A stretch of 64,000 nucleotides of DNA from Symsagittifera roscoffensis (taxonomy: Eukaryota > Xenacoelomorpha > Acoela > Convolutidae), in the NCBI RefSeq assembly GCF_963678635.1, contig NC_087065.1, positions 69,878,956 to 69,942,955 of the forward strand. Direction: 5' to 3'. The notes under the pieces are model-generated. The model was not told the origin of the DNA and did no database searches. It saw only the letters and a program-made list of their open reading frames with translations. The position numbers and the translations under genes are program-made. Shown one piece after another: positions 30,838 to 41,732 of this stretch (position 1 is the stretch's first letter; every line of letters starts with the position of its first letter).

Positions 30838-31753
30838 TTCTGGCAAAGACAACAACATTGACACGCAAAACTGAAACATGGATGTGTGATAAAAACTTGC
30901 CAATTTAGTTATGAGGTAAAATCTATAGAAAGTGCCTTTGAGCTTAGAAACGTACTTAAAAAGATTGGTGTTGCTTTGAAAACAGTTTATTTGTAATCAC
31001 TCCTTAATTTGCATTGGCATGCTTTCGTTTACTACATGAAATCTTTTTGTTTAGCTCATGGATTTGTGATTCCTTCGTACACTCTTGCAAGCAACTAGCT
31101 TGTTTTTAAATCGTGTTGTTTGACATGACATGGCTATGAGCTTAGTTTCCTGGAGACTTCTCTGTCATCATTCAGACCACAGCCGTTGTGAAGATTAAGT
31201 GTTCAGTCTTAAGAATAACTAGCCTATTTCAAAAAAGCAAATGCTATTTCAAGAATACTTAAAGATTGTTTATCTTACATTCTCTTAGAGCTAAGTTGCC
31301 AATAATGACTCTGAAAGCCTTGTTATGTTTAAGAAGTAATGTTATTTGATATACTGCTGTCAAACTTTCGAAGCCCAGCTTTTTTCTGACTGTCTTCCAA
31401 TTTTGAATAACTTTGTTATTGCTTGTTACAAGTTGCGTTTGTGGCTTTGCTTTCGAATGTCTGACCCCATTAGCTCATTATCTGCAGACTTAACTTCGTT
31501 GATGATTTAAAATTGGTTAAATGATGTACATAATTAGCAGTTGCTACCTCTCTTCAAACTCTTTACTGATCTTCAAGGCTTGATCTTCAAACTACTTCGC
31601 CCAGATGTTAATTTATAGTTCTCAGTGCTTTCTAGAGAAGTAAGTTTAGCTTAACTGCTAGTGATGATGGATTGATTGGTCGAGTATTCACTGATAGGAT
31701 ATACATACCACATCTAGACATTATTCAGTTTAAACAAGTCGATGCAGAATAAA
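30838..31753 (+). terminator. MTHFSD 3' UTR and candidate poly(A) signal
   Basis: The first canonical AATAAA I see is at 31748-31753, implying a ~0.9-kb 3' UTR. The stretch is less low-complexity than the DNA beyond it, consistent with transcribed UTR. Confidence 0.5.
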
Positions 31754-32395
31754 ACAGAAGATCAGAAAATAACAGAACGTACTATTTGTTGCTATCTCCA
31801 TTCATAACCTGCTGCTAACTATTGGTTTGCAAAACTGAATTGATGAGCAGGCTGTTTATTTAAAACTCTTTTGAAAAGAGATTGAATGAATGTTGTGATA
31901 TCAAATCACCGAATTGATCTTTTAATGAAAACTGTTTTCAAACCTCGATGATTTCCTGGCTTGGTAAGTGTACTAGGGGTCCTAAACAGTTCAAAATTAA
32001 TTAACGACCAACAGAAGCTTCGCTCGAAACGTGTTTCCATGTTAACCAATGATGTAAATAGAAGATCATCTAAGCCTGCAGTTGATTTTTATTCATGAAA
32101 ATTTTTTGTGTATCGAGACTCAATGAACGTTGTTCAGACTCTTCTATAGGTCATGACAATTTTTTAATTTCGTTTTTTGGAACAGTCGTTTCCATTGTTA
32201 ACACTAGCCATCAGCTTAGTGCATTATTACGAACCTTCTTTTTTCGTTGCCTAACTCGTGTTCATTAAAAGTGTTCACTAAAACTGCCATAAGTGTTCAT
32301 TACAAGTGTTCACTTGAAAAGTTCACTGTAGCAGTGGAAATTGCAGCGCATATGTTCTCTGCTCTATTTTTGGCTAGTGTTTTGTACTAATTTAA
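31754..32395. other. Intergenic, one SINE-like fragment
   Basis: No gene is seen. At 32085-32185 there are weak matches to the SINE-like family (CAATGAACGTTGTTCAGACT, TATAGGTCATGAC). Just after it are short direct repeats of AAGTGTTCA (32266-32315). Confidence 0.5.
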
Positions 32396-32690
32396 GCGTC
32401 CGTGGCTGATTGGTTAGTTTGTGACGCTCTTAATCTCGAAGTCGCAGGTTCAAAGATCAGACGTAACCCAATTTTTACTGATTCGAAGCGTATTTCTAAT
32501 TTTTCTTATTGCATTTTGTAAAGCTGCTTTTGTCGTGTTTTTGCTAGCGTTTGGGAAGCAAAGCTTTGTCAGTGTAAAAGGAAGGCACACTTCGCTATCT
32601 AACAGCAAAAGTCTAAAGGGTACGAAAAACGTTTTTGACTTCTAGTCTCGAAAGTGGATTAAAATAATCACATCTCCACGCGAACTAAAA
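32396..32690 (+). mobile_element. SINE copy F with tRNA(Lys)-like head
   Basis: 32396-32465 looks like a decayed tRNA: A-box GTGGCTGATTGG, anticodon-arm word CTCTTAATCTC typical of tRNA-Lys(CUU), and B-box GGTTCAAAGATC. 5' GCGTC nearly pairs with 3' GACGT. The body joins the shared family module (AAAAGGAAGGCACACTTCG, AACAGCAAAAGTC, GAAAGTGGATTA). It is therefore a tRNA-derived SINE rather than a working tRNA gene. Confidence 0.65.
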
Positions 32691-32704
32691 AGGGACATAA
32701 TTTT

Positions 32705-33500
32705 GAACAAATCTAGGGGCGTAACATTTTATGCATAGATGTTCCCACAACGTATTGTCTCGATTAACCCTTCAAATCAGATTGAGTTATTTCCGAGAGG
32801 AGTCAAAAAGTTTCGAAAACGGACAAGAAATCAAAGCATCGACTTTTCTGAAGGCCTTAACTTTTCTAAAACAAACTTGGATTTTACAGGAAAGCTTTGA
32901 TTTGGGATGGTAATTTTCGAGGAAACTCAAAAAGTTTCAAAAAATGCTCGAAAAATTGAAAATTTGACTTTCCCGACGGTCTTAACTTTTGTGTAACAAA
33001 ATTTTGGCGTAACAATTTATGCAGAGGAGCTTGGCACATTTCGTTCTACCCAATGAAACCAAACCTCAGATTAAGGAAATAAGTTTTTGAGAAAGTTTCA
33101 AAACAAGTTCATAAAAGCGAAAGTTTAACGTTCCGAGGAGCATAACTTTTTCAGTGAAAAAAAATAGAGGTAAACGCTAATGCAGGGGAGTTTTCCACAC
33201 TTTGTTGTACCATTGAAACCAAAACAGATTTTGGAGGGCCTTTTTTGAGAGAAATCAAAAAAATTGTCGAAAAATCATAAATTTGACTTTTGCGAGGGTC
33301 ATTACTTTGTGTAAAAAATTGGGAGTAAACGCTTATGCAGGGAGCTTCTCACAACCTGCTTCATCCAGTGAAACCAAAATCTGAGATTTTGAAAATTTTT
33401 GAGGAAACTATGGGTCAAAAATTCCCCCACAGATTTTTTCAAAGGCTGTAGAAAGTGGCTCAAAAAAGACTAGGAGATTATGCAAGCATACAGGGTAGTG
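32705..33500. repeat. Degenerate tandem repeat, period ~145-161 bp
   Basis: The word AA.....TTATGCAG.GGAGC..C.CAC recurs near 32733, 33021, 33182, 33337 and 33482 (the first gap is two periods). Other ordered shared words are CCAATGAAACCAAA, GAGAAA.T.AAAAA and GACTTTTGCGAGGGTCAT. It is highly diverged. Confidence 0.7.
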
Positions 33501-34016
33501 GATGGACTTCCCATTGGTACTAATTTGTTGAAGTTCAGTCGAGTAGTTTCTGAGTAACAAATTGAGTTTTTTGAAAAGAACAAATTTTCCGAAGCCTTTA
33601 AAAAATTATCAAAAATACAAAAACCTGATCCCATACATTTCATAAAAATAGTTTTTATCAAACAGGAACCATCAAATTTTTACGCATTAATTCAGTTTTC
33701 TCAAATTGCGTTTCTTTTGCCAAAAAAATTTCAGTCATAATTGTTTTAGAAATTCAAAGAGGTTCAAGACCATCTATGTTTTTTTTCTAAGAAATCCGAT
33801 TTTTATATAATTGTCTTGGTGAGTTTTTGATTAACTTTTTTTCTAGGAAAAAATTTAAATTGTTCTTATAACCACAGATGTGCATTCATACAAATGCAAT
33901 TATGAATGATCTTTCATAGATATGCATTTTTAAAAGTCTATTCAGATTCATCTGCTTGGAGTTAGGCAAATTGCGCTCTCCAAATACGAACTTCTAGATT
34001 CGAAAGTGAAGTTTAA
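33500..34016. other. AT-rich unassigned stretch
   Basis: No gene. Weak SINE-family resemblance near 33820-33870 (a T tract then CTAGGAAAAAATTTAAATTG). Confidence 0.5.
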
Positions 34017-34066
34017 AGTATTCACTACGTTCATGATTTTTAAGAATCATGAACGTAGTGAATACT
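34017..34066. other. Perfect 22-bp-stem hairpin
   Basis: 34017-34038 and 34045-34066 are exact reverse complements around the loop TTTAAG. The right arm (ATGAACGTAGTGAATACT) is also the start of SINE-like copy G, so the hairpin is a head-to-head piece of that repeat. Confidence 0.95.
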
Positions 34067-34620
34067 CTCATATATGTCTCGACGATTTTGTTATTGGTTT
34101 TTTTTAGGTCAAACTTTAATTTAGGTCGTGATGATATGTTAGCATGTTTTTTTTAAGAAAAGACATAAATTTTAACACGCTCAAATTTTATTTGTCGCGG
34201 TTTTTTGAATTTTCATTTCTTTCTAAATTAAGGTCATTTCCTTTGTTGAAAGGAAGGTAAATTCCACTAATGAATAGCAAAAGTGTAAGGTCACAAAAAA
34301 TTGAACAAATTCTAGTTTAGAAAGTGGATTAATTTTTCATATTTCACAGTGGAATAAAAAGATGACCTTTTGATCCAATTTTTTTGTTCAAATTAGGTTT
34401 TTTTTTATCAGGAAAGATTCATTCATATATTTTTCTTGAAAACAAAAGAAAAGTAAAGCCATGTGTTTTTTTTTAATTCGAGCGTGGAAGCTTTTAAAAT
34501 TCAAGTCAGTTTTCTTCTATCCTGATTTTCAAAAAAAAACTTTTTTTTCCTTTAAACCTATAACTGTCAAACATGCCCCAGTTCAAGGCCTTTTTATAGA
34601 TCTTTTAAACACAAGACGCA
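34045..34620 (+). mobile_element. SINE-like repeat, copy G
   Basis: Ordered family words: AACGTAGTGAATACTCTCAT, TAGGTCGTGATG, AACACGCTCAAATTTTATTT, GAAAGGAAGGTAAATTCCAC, AATAGCAAAAGTGTAAGGTC, AGAAAGTGGATTA. It carries an internal partial duplication of its 5' part (34070-34140). Confidence 0.65.
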
Positions 34621-35071
34621 AAAAATCTAAACTAATTTGAAAATTGTAAAGTTTTTTGCCTGAACATTCTGCGCTGCTTGGACAGCAACCGGCTATCCTT
34701 GTTTTGCTTTGTAAACTTCGGATCCAATTTTTTTTTGTAAAAATGGGATTTTTTCGGTCTAATTATATTTACTTTAAATTACACACAATTTTCGTGTTTT
34801 TTTTAACCTCAACAAAGTTCAAGCGGGCCAAATTGACAAACGCTTCTATAAAAATTAAAAAAAAAAAGGAAAACAGAAGTTCGCAGTTGATATTGTATAA
34901 GCAGTTTATTAGTTATCAGCATTGCAATGAATCAATTCGGTTCTCAGGATTTATGATTATCCAGAGCTCAGGTTTGATACAAGTAATCCCAAGCCTCTAA
35001 AAAAGCGAGTATTTTGATTTAAAAAAAGTTCATAGGTATTTTATAGCTCAATTTAAATATTTAGAAGAACG
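34621..35071. other. AT-rich unassigned stretch
   Basis: No gene. GGCTATCCTTGTTTTG near 34691 matches the end of block Q (about 21950 and 22175), so a relic of that repeat is present. Confidence 0.45.
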
Positions 35072-35079
35072 CTTGTTTT

Positions 35080-35458
35080 CTGGGGCGGATCTGAGATTTT
35101 CTCTTGAGGAGTGGAATTTGTCCAAAAAGTTGAATTTTTTCAGCGCGTGATCCCCTATGAAATTAGTATACATTGGCGCTTAATAATTTTAGGTATTTTC
35201 CAGTTCCCAAGTTTAGCTCCCTAAGTTCAGCTCTTTTCCAGTTCGCACTTTTGATTTTCCGAAATTCATTTTAGGAAAGCCTATTTAAAATTACTTTTCA
35301 TGATAGAAACTGCATCAAAACGTGTCAGCGTGAACATGTCAACAAATTTTCACAAGATTTATAACATGCAAAACGCCGTGTTAACAATTTTTGAACAGTT
35401 TTATTTTGCTATTTCACGAGGGGCGGGAAATTGTGAAAGATCCATAAATCCGCCTCTG
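35080..35458. mobile_element. hAT-type MITE with 8-bp target duplication
   Basis: The 379-bp element starts CTGGGGCGGATCT and ends AAATCCGCCTCTG, giving short terminal inverted repeats (CWGRGGCGGATYT). It is flanked by exact 8-bp direct repeats CTTGTTTT at 35072-35079 and 35459-35466. An 8-bp duplication with CAG-type ends is the hallmark of hAT transposons. There is no coding capacity. Confidence 0.85.
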
Positions 35459-35596
35459 CTTGTTTTATCATTCAGTTTTCAAAATATCCGAAATATTTTC
35501 CAACTAGTAGCAATGTCATTTCATACTCGATTTTCATTTTCGATATAAATGTCGATTTTATTTCACTCAGCACGTGTTGCCTTAGGATACGAGACA

Positions 35597-36970
35597 TTCA
35601 ACCCAACCATATGTCGCTCATTTTTTCCCGTCAATCATATTCTATTTCACGTCAATCATATTCTATTTCACGTCAATCATATTCTATTTCACGTCAATCA
35701 TAATTTGGGGAAATTTCGGGGTCTTAACACCCCGACTTTAACAGTTCTTGGAAATTCCGAAAATATGACAATGATCTATTGATGCAAAATGAAGCCAGCC
35801 ATCGCTGTATTCGAATTATCAGGCTTGAATTGTATATAACTAAGTTGTTCGAAACAACGTCTCATCTTTTGAGAGAATACAGTTCGAGCAACCCCACCCG
35901 ACATCAAAACATAGTCAAATTTATATCATCATGCAAAGATAAATTGAACAAGTTAGAGTTTTCGAGTATGAGGACATCCCTCAATCTATGAACAAAATTA
36001 TTTAACTCCTCTGTCTTAAAATTTAACAAATTATATGTCAATAAATTGTTGTCGCCAAAAAAATTTACAACTTGGTATCATCTGAGCCACATTGATTGAA
36101 ATTTTGATTTTGTTTGCAAGGGTTCTCGAAAAGTAAGTTGCTCGATCTCGAAAAGTAAGCTGTTGAAATTTTTGCAGCAATGGATCTCGAAAATAAGTTG
36201 TTTGACTTTCTGGTTTTGAAACTGGTACCTTCAAATCTATCTATCTATACTATATTTAAATGCAAGTGACAGCTATCTCAACTTTCAACCCAACCATATG
36301 TCGCTCATTTTTTCCCGTCAATCATATTCTATTTCACGTCAATCATATTCTATTTCACGTCAATCATATTCTATTTCACGTCAATCATAATTTGGGGAAA
36401 TTTCGGGGTCTTAACACCCCGACTTTAACAGTTCTTGGAAATTCCGAAAATATGACAATGATCTATTGATGCAAAATGAAGCCAGCCATCGCTGTATTCG
36501 AATTATCAGGCTTGAATTGTATATAACTAAGTTGTTCGAAACAACGTCTCATCTTTTGAGAGAATACAGTTCGAGCAACCCCACCCGACATCAAAACATA
36601 GTCAAATTTATATCATCATGCAAAGATAAATTGAACAAGTTAGAGTTTTCGAGTATGAGGACATCCCTCAATCTATGAACAAAATTATTTAACTCCTCTG
36701 TCTTAAAATTTAACAAATTATATGTCAATAAATTGTTGTCGCCAAAAAAATTTACAACTTGGTATCATCTGAGCCACATTGATTGAAATTTTGATTTTGT
36801 TTGCAAGGGTTCTCGAAAAGTAAGTTGCTCGATCTCGAAAAGTAAGCTGTTGAAATTTTTGCAGCAATGGATCTCGAAAATAAGTTGTTTGACTTTCTGG
36901 TTTTGAAACTGGTACCTTCAAATCTATCTATCTATACTATATTTAAATGCAAGTGACAGCTATCTCCCAT
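35597..36970 (+). repeat. 687-bp tandem duplication (two near-identical copies)
   Basis: Copies at 35597-36283 and 36284-36970 correspond at an offset of exactly 687 bp and appear identical over nearly all of their length. Each begins with TTCAACCCAACCATATGTCG, holds four short tandem ATTCTATTTCACGTCAATC-type units, and ends with a (TATC)n-TATACTATATTTAAATG segment. Small open frames in them (for example 35779-35991 and 36466-36678) show no family resemblance. Confidence 0.95.
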
Positions 36971-37500
36971 GTTCAAGCATCATAATTTTGCATGTTCAAC
37001 GAAAGAGTTTTTTCATGTTTAAGCTATATCATATATTGCTTAAGAAAATTTTTCAATTATTTTCCCGCAAAGTCATTAATTTTTAGTAATTTTTTTGCGA
37101 GGCCAAATTAGTTCTGTCTGTCGGTCTGTATACCTGCTTTTTTTAATTAATATGATTATGTCTGTCTGCCAGTCTCCCATTTTTTTTGAACTTTCAGCTA
37201 TCTATCTATCTATCTATACTATGTTTAAATGCGAGTGACAGCTATCTCCCATGTTTAAGCATCATAATTTTGCATGTTTAATGAAAAAGTTTTTTCATGT
37301 TTAAACTATATCATATATTGCAATGCTTAAGAAAATTTTTCAATTATTTTTCAGCAAGGTCATTAATTTTCAGTATTTTTTTTGCGAGGCCAAATTAAGT
37401 CTGTCTGTCTGTCTGTCTGTATTCGTGCTTTTTTAACTAATTTGATTATGTCTGTCTGCCCGTCTCCCAATTTTTCAACTTTCAGCTATCTATCTCTCAT
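36923..37500 (+). repeat. (TCTA)n-linked repeat units
   Basis: TCTATCTATACTAT.TTTAAATG, GTGACAGCTATCTCCCATG, AGCATCATAATTTTGCATG and TCTGTCTG runs recur near 36923 and 37197, and more weakly near 37491. Another start occurs at 36236 inside the duplication. Microsatellite-linked ends of this kind are seen in Helitron/Helentron elements, but the 3' hairpin-CTRR end was not found. Confidence 0.6.
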
Positions 37501-37689
37501 AAATTTAAATGGCGTGCTTCTTTATCTCGGCATTTGTAGGCTTTTTTAACGTATTATTTTTGCATGTTTAACAAAAGAATTTTTTCACTTTTAAGCTTTA
37601 TATCGTATATTGCTACGATTAATGTTTTTTTTCGATTTTCCTTTTTAAATTCAGTGATTTTTTCATTAAGTTTGAAATTAGCCACCTAA

Positions 37690-39300
37690 TAGTGGGATGT
37701 TGCCAGAGTTTTCCCAGGTTTAGCGATCCTGGCCTCCATATATGTTTAACCAAATCATTTTAGTTTACGAGATAGGCAATTTTCGAGTTTTTTCAAAATT
37801 TCTAGAAAAAAAATTTGAAAAATCTTCTCAATTTTTCAAACTCTCACCCTGTAGTTAGCCGCTGTCTGTCAGAGTACTGTCAGGGGTTGCGAATCTGGCC
37901 TCCAAATTTCACTTTTCAAATCCTTGTAGTTTTCGAGATCTGGCGTTTTTTAAGATTTTTTCAAAATTTTTTCAAAAACTTAGATTTTAAAAAATTTCAC
38001 AACGTTGAAGATCTCATTCCTGTTGTTTTATATTGTGATGGTACTCTCAGGGGTTGCAAATCTTACCTCTGATCATGCCTGCTCAAATCTTCGTAGTTTT
38101 CGAGATATGACGTTTTTTTAGGATTTTTTCTTAATTTCAGAAAACTTAGATATAAAAAAATTTCACAAAACTTGATAATCGCATCTCTGTGGTGAGGCTC
38201 TGTCAAGGTGCTCTCAGGAGTTGCAAATTTTGCCTCCAATTATGACTGCTCAAAACCTTGTAGTTGTCGAGATACGAAGTTTTTTATGATTTTCTCCGAA
38301 ATTTTGAATAAACTTAGATGTTAAAAAATTCGAAAACGTTGAAGATGTCAATCCTGTTCTGGGATTATGTGGTGAGGATATTCTCAGGGGGTTGCGAATC
38401 TTGCCACTAAATATGGCAGCTCAAATTCTTGTAACTTTCGAGATATGACGTTTTTTAGGATTTTCTCAAAAACTTTTCAGAGAAAGTAGATATAAAAAAT
38501 TTCACAAAACTTGAATTACCATCTATGTAGTGAGATTCTGTCAGAGTACTCTCACAAATTGCGAATTTTGTCTCCAAATATGACTGCTCAAAACCTTGCA
38601 GTTGTCCAGGTATGATGTTTCTTATGATTTTTTTCCAAAAAAAAATTCATGAAAATAAATTCATTTTTTTTTCAAAGTTTGAAATTCCTAACCTGTGGTT
38701 GGGGGCAGCCAGAGTAATCTCAGGGGGTTGCAAATTTGGCCTCCAATTAAGAATGCCCCAATCTTTTTAGTTTGAGAGATAAGACGACTTTTGAGGTTTT
38801 TTGGAAATTTTCAGCTAACTCAAATTACAAAATAATTCACTCAAGTGAAATTCCCAACACTGTAGTTGTGTGCTGTCAGAGTATTTTCAAAGATTGCGAC
38901 TATTGCCATAAATGAGACTACTAATTTCTTGGTAGTTTTGGAGATGCGAAATTTTTTCTGGTTCTCAAAAAATACTTTTTTTAGAAAATTTAAGGTGAAT
39001 TTTCTCAAAATTTGAATTTCTCAACGTTGTAGTTGGGTACTATAAGAGTACACTCAAAAGTTGCAAATCTTGCGTCCAAATGCGACTGCTCAATTGCTTT
39101 TATTTTCCCAGATGTGACGTTTCTTAGTTCATTTTAAATTTTTCGAAGAACTTAAATAAAACTTCGCAAAACTGTATGGTTCTTCAAAATTTGTATAAAA
39201 AATTTGAATAAAAAAATTGCAAAATTTGTAATTATGAACCTTGTAATTGGGTGTTGTCAGAGTACACTCAAAAATGCAGATCTTGTTTCCAATATATGCG
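37690..39300 (+). repeat. Degenerate satellite, ~167-bp period
   Basis: The marker CTCTCAGGGGTTGCGAAT...GCCTCC and its variants sit near 37715, 37881, 38048, 38215, 38395, 38553, 38721, 38888, 39055 and 39269. Most intervals are 166-168 bp. Between markers each unit repeats TCGAGATATGACGTTTTT, an A/T-rich middle, and a TGTAGTTGGGT.CTGTCAGAGTA lead-in. Confidence 0.85.
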
Positions 39301-39829
39301 GTTTATTATGCGTACTGGAGGTGCGTTTTACGCTAGCTTACATTATAATCAGTCAAAATAGGCAGTCGAATTTACGTTATTTATAGATCTTCAATAAAAC
39401 TTGAGAAGATTGTACACATACAGCCCTTGATCTGTTAAGATTTTGTGTTCGTAAAAATCACCCACATACTATCGATTTTTCTCCCGCAAAATATCATCTT
39501 GATAAGTTTTTTTGCTAAAAAATAGGTTGAAATTCGTGAAAATAGTTTCTTTTTATAACAGTAGACCATATTGTATGATGAGTTTGATATGATAAAATAT
39601 TATCTAATGAGCACTTCGATTGGTACGAATTTCTTCATTTGCGCAATAACTCCAATGTGCTTGGAAAAAAAAGTTTAAAGTCAACAAAAATACCGAGATA
39701 TTTGCCAAAAGGTTAGGCGTTAGACTTGGTTTTTTAAGACACAGCTGAAGATTGGAAGCACTGAAATATGTCAAAAATTTAACTAAAATAATTTATTATC
39801 GTTAAATGGTAGTTTGCTTCTTTTCGACC
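39301..39829. other. Unassigned AT-rich stretch
   Basis: No gene or clear repeat. It may include decayed 3' parts of the reverse-transcriptase relic that follows on the minus strand. Confidence 0.4.
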
Positions 39830-40640
39830 AGCCACATACATATACTGATAATTTATCTAGTGAAAAGCGACCCAGTGTAATCTACAAATAACTAAGCTTA
39901 AGACTTCTTCAAGCAATTAGGGAACAGTAGTGGACCAATTACAGACCCTTGGGGAACCCGGTATGATACATTCAACCAATTCGAGTACACTAAATTTGTA
40001 AATACCCATTGCCACCGATTACATTAGTAGCTTTGAAGCTAGTCATGGCATACCACCTTGATTCCATAGTTTTCTATATTAAATATCATTAGGTTATGAG
40101 CTAACGTATCAAAGCTGTTTTTGAGATCCAAGAACAAGCTACATGTCCTTGCACTTTTTCAAATCGAACTTTCTTTTAATTCGACTAAGCTATCGATCGT
40201 TTTGTATTCATTTCTGAATACAAATTGTTTTTCATAAAAAACTTAAAAACATTGAATCGTCAGATATTTGTAAAGACGGGAATGCAGTACTTTTTTAACG
40301 CAGTTATTTAGCAGAGAATCTGGCCTATAATTATTTTCGTCTTTTTTACTCTACTCTTTGTAAAACGGTAGGATTTTGGCGCTTTTAAATTTTCAATGAC
40401 AGTTTAACTTTCCCTTTGTGATTGACAAATTAATTTCACTTTTTTGAATGACAGATTCAGGAGGATCAACCCTAAATTTTCAATAAAGACGCTTTTGGCG
40501 CTTATATAATATATATTAATATTGACGGAGGACCGCGCCAAAAAAACGCTTTTATTGCGGTAACCTTTTCCAAATCCTTCGCTAGAAAACCTCACTCGAT
40601 AAGCTTTGTTATCAAAAATTGGAGGAGTAACTAACAACAT
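39830..40640 (-). pseudogene. Non-LTR retrotransposon reverse transcriptase relic
   Basis: On the minus strand, in broken frames, RT blocks appear in the correct order: NYRPDSLLNN near 40325, SLFLDLKNSFDT near 40130, ENYGIKVV near 40070, and VPQGSVIGPLLF near 39945. These match RT blocks of CR1/Jockey/Rex-type LINEs. The following YADD-type box is too decayed to read with confidence. Several stops and frame changes make it inactive. The 5' part (40420-40640) is open on the minus strand but not recognisable. Confidence 0.75.
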
Positions 40641-41467
40641 AAATTATAAATCATGCAATGTAATCTATTCCACGCGTAATTACAGGAATAAAAAGTAGCA
40701 GCAAAATATAGTTAACGACAAAATATTCAAATTACATTTTTTTAAAATTATATTTTCATTGATAGTTGTTAGTTAGTCTTTGAGATCTGTGGCCTTACAA
40801 CCACTTAAAATTGATGTACACATAAACAAATGAAGTTATCATTTTCAGTACTTCAGATATGGGGCAAATTGAGTTTAAATAGAAATCAAAATAGAGATTT
40901 CAAACATTTACTTAAATGGGTGTTTGGACATCTAAATTTGACAGCTAAATTATTAAGAATGCTGAGAACACAAAAAATAAACTTATCAAACAATAGCTTA
41001 TTAACAAGAGCAGTAAAACATTTGTTGGTCGATTGTTGGCATAAAATAAACTGAAGTATTGAGTAAAATTGACTAAGGGAAAAATTTTTTAGAATAGGGC
41101 GAGTAAAATTATGGAAAGAAACTAACATCTTAATAATTGTTCGCCCAAAATATTGCTATTAAAAATATCTATATATCTAAATTCAACGTACTTATAAGGA
41201 ATCGAGGTAGTTTTTGGAAATGTTTTTGACCAAAACAATCTTCCGGTTGCGAGCTCTCCTCTGAACAATACTCACGAGTTTGTAGGGATCACCCCTTTAA
41301 ATCAGACATTTTCATATGTATAATGGACTCTTTTCCACTCCCGTAAATTATGTTTTCGTTTTTGTTTCATACCGGCTACTTTTTTGCTACACGCATAATT
41401 TTGCCATTTAAGGTATAAAACACAAATATGTTCAGAACTTTGAATTTATCCATTATGAATTTTTTTC
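40641..41467. other. Unassigned stretch downstream of the GPCR gene
   Basis: No gene signal on either strand. A 74-aa plus-strand frame at 40830-41054 lacks similarity and is AT-biased, so I treat it as chance. Confidence 0.5.
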
Positions 41468-41548
41468 TTTATTCAGGCAAGAGGGGGGGGGGGGGGTGGA
41501 AAGTAGCCTTTGAGCATTTTCATATGTATTATTGTTTAATATGTTTGT
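41468..41548 (-). terminator. GPCR 3' UTR with poly(A) signal
   Basis: Minus-strand AATAAA (plus 41468-41473) lies 75 bp after the stop at 41549-41551. A C14 tract on the minus strand (41483-41496) lies between them. Confidence 0.55.
41483..41496. repeat. G14 homopolymer
   Basis: Fourteen G on the plus strand, within the predicted 3' UTR of the GPCR gene. Confidence 0.9.
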
Positions 41549-41732
41549 CTACAATTGTGAAAACTCGTTTGTGTCGGAACCTCTTCCCCCTCGCCTGTAG
41601 TTATTGAGGTCACGTGTTAATTTGGCAGTGGGCACTGGTTTGCTCACACCTTTGTTCGTGGCTGCTGTCGTGGCTGTCGGACAACTAGTCTTCTCTTGTC
41701 GGACATTGCTGTACATCATCTTCAGTTGTTGT
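41549..41732 (-). CDS. GPCR last exon (helix 8 and cytoplasmic tail)
   Basis: 61 codons including the stop. It completes the codon split by the phase-2 intron. Amphipathic QQLKMMYSNV fits helix 8. A Cys follows in KTSCPTATTAATNKG, a possible palmitoylation site. The end is RRGGRGSDTNEFSQL. Confidence 0.75.

Noticed and set aside
32396-32465. Functional tRNA-Lys gene
   Set aside because: Stems are mismatched, the B-box is degenerate, and it is fused to a SINE body shared with other copies.
35779-36678. Duplicated 70-aa gene pair (35779-35991 and 36466-36678)
   Set aside because: Identity comes from the recent 687-bp duplication. There is no family resemblance, good start context or splice signal.
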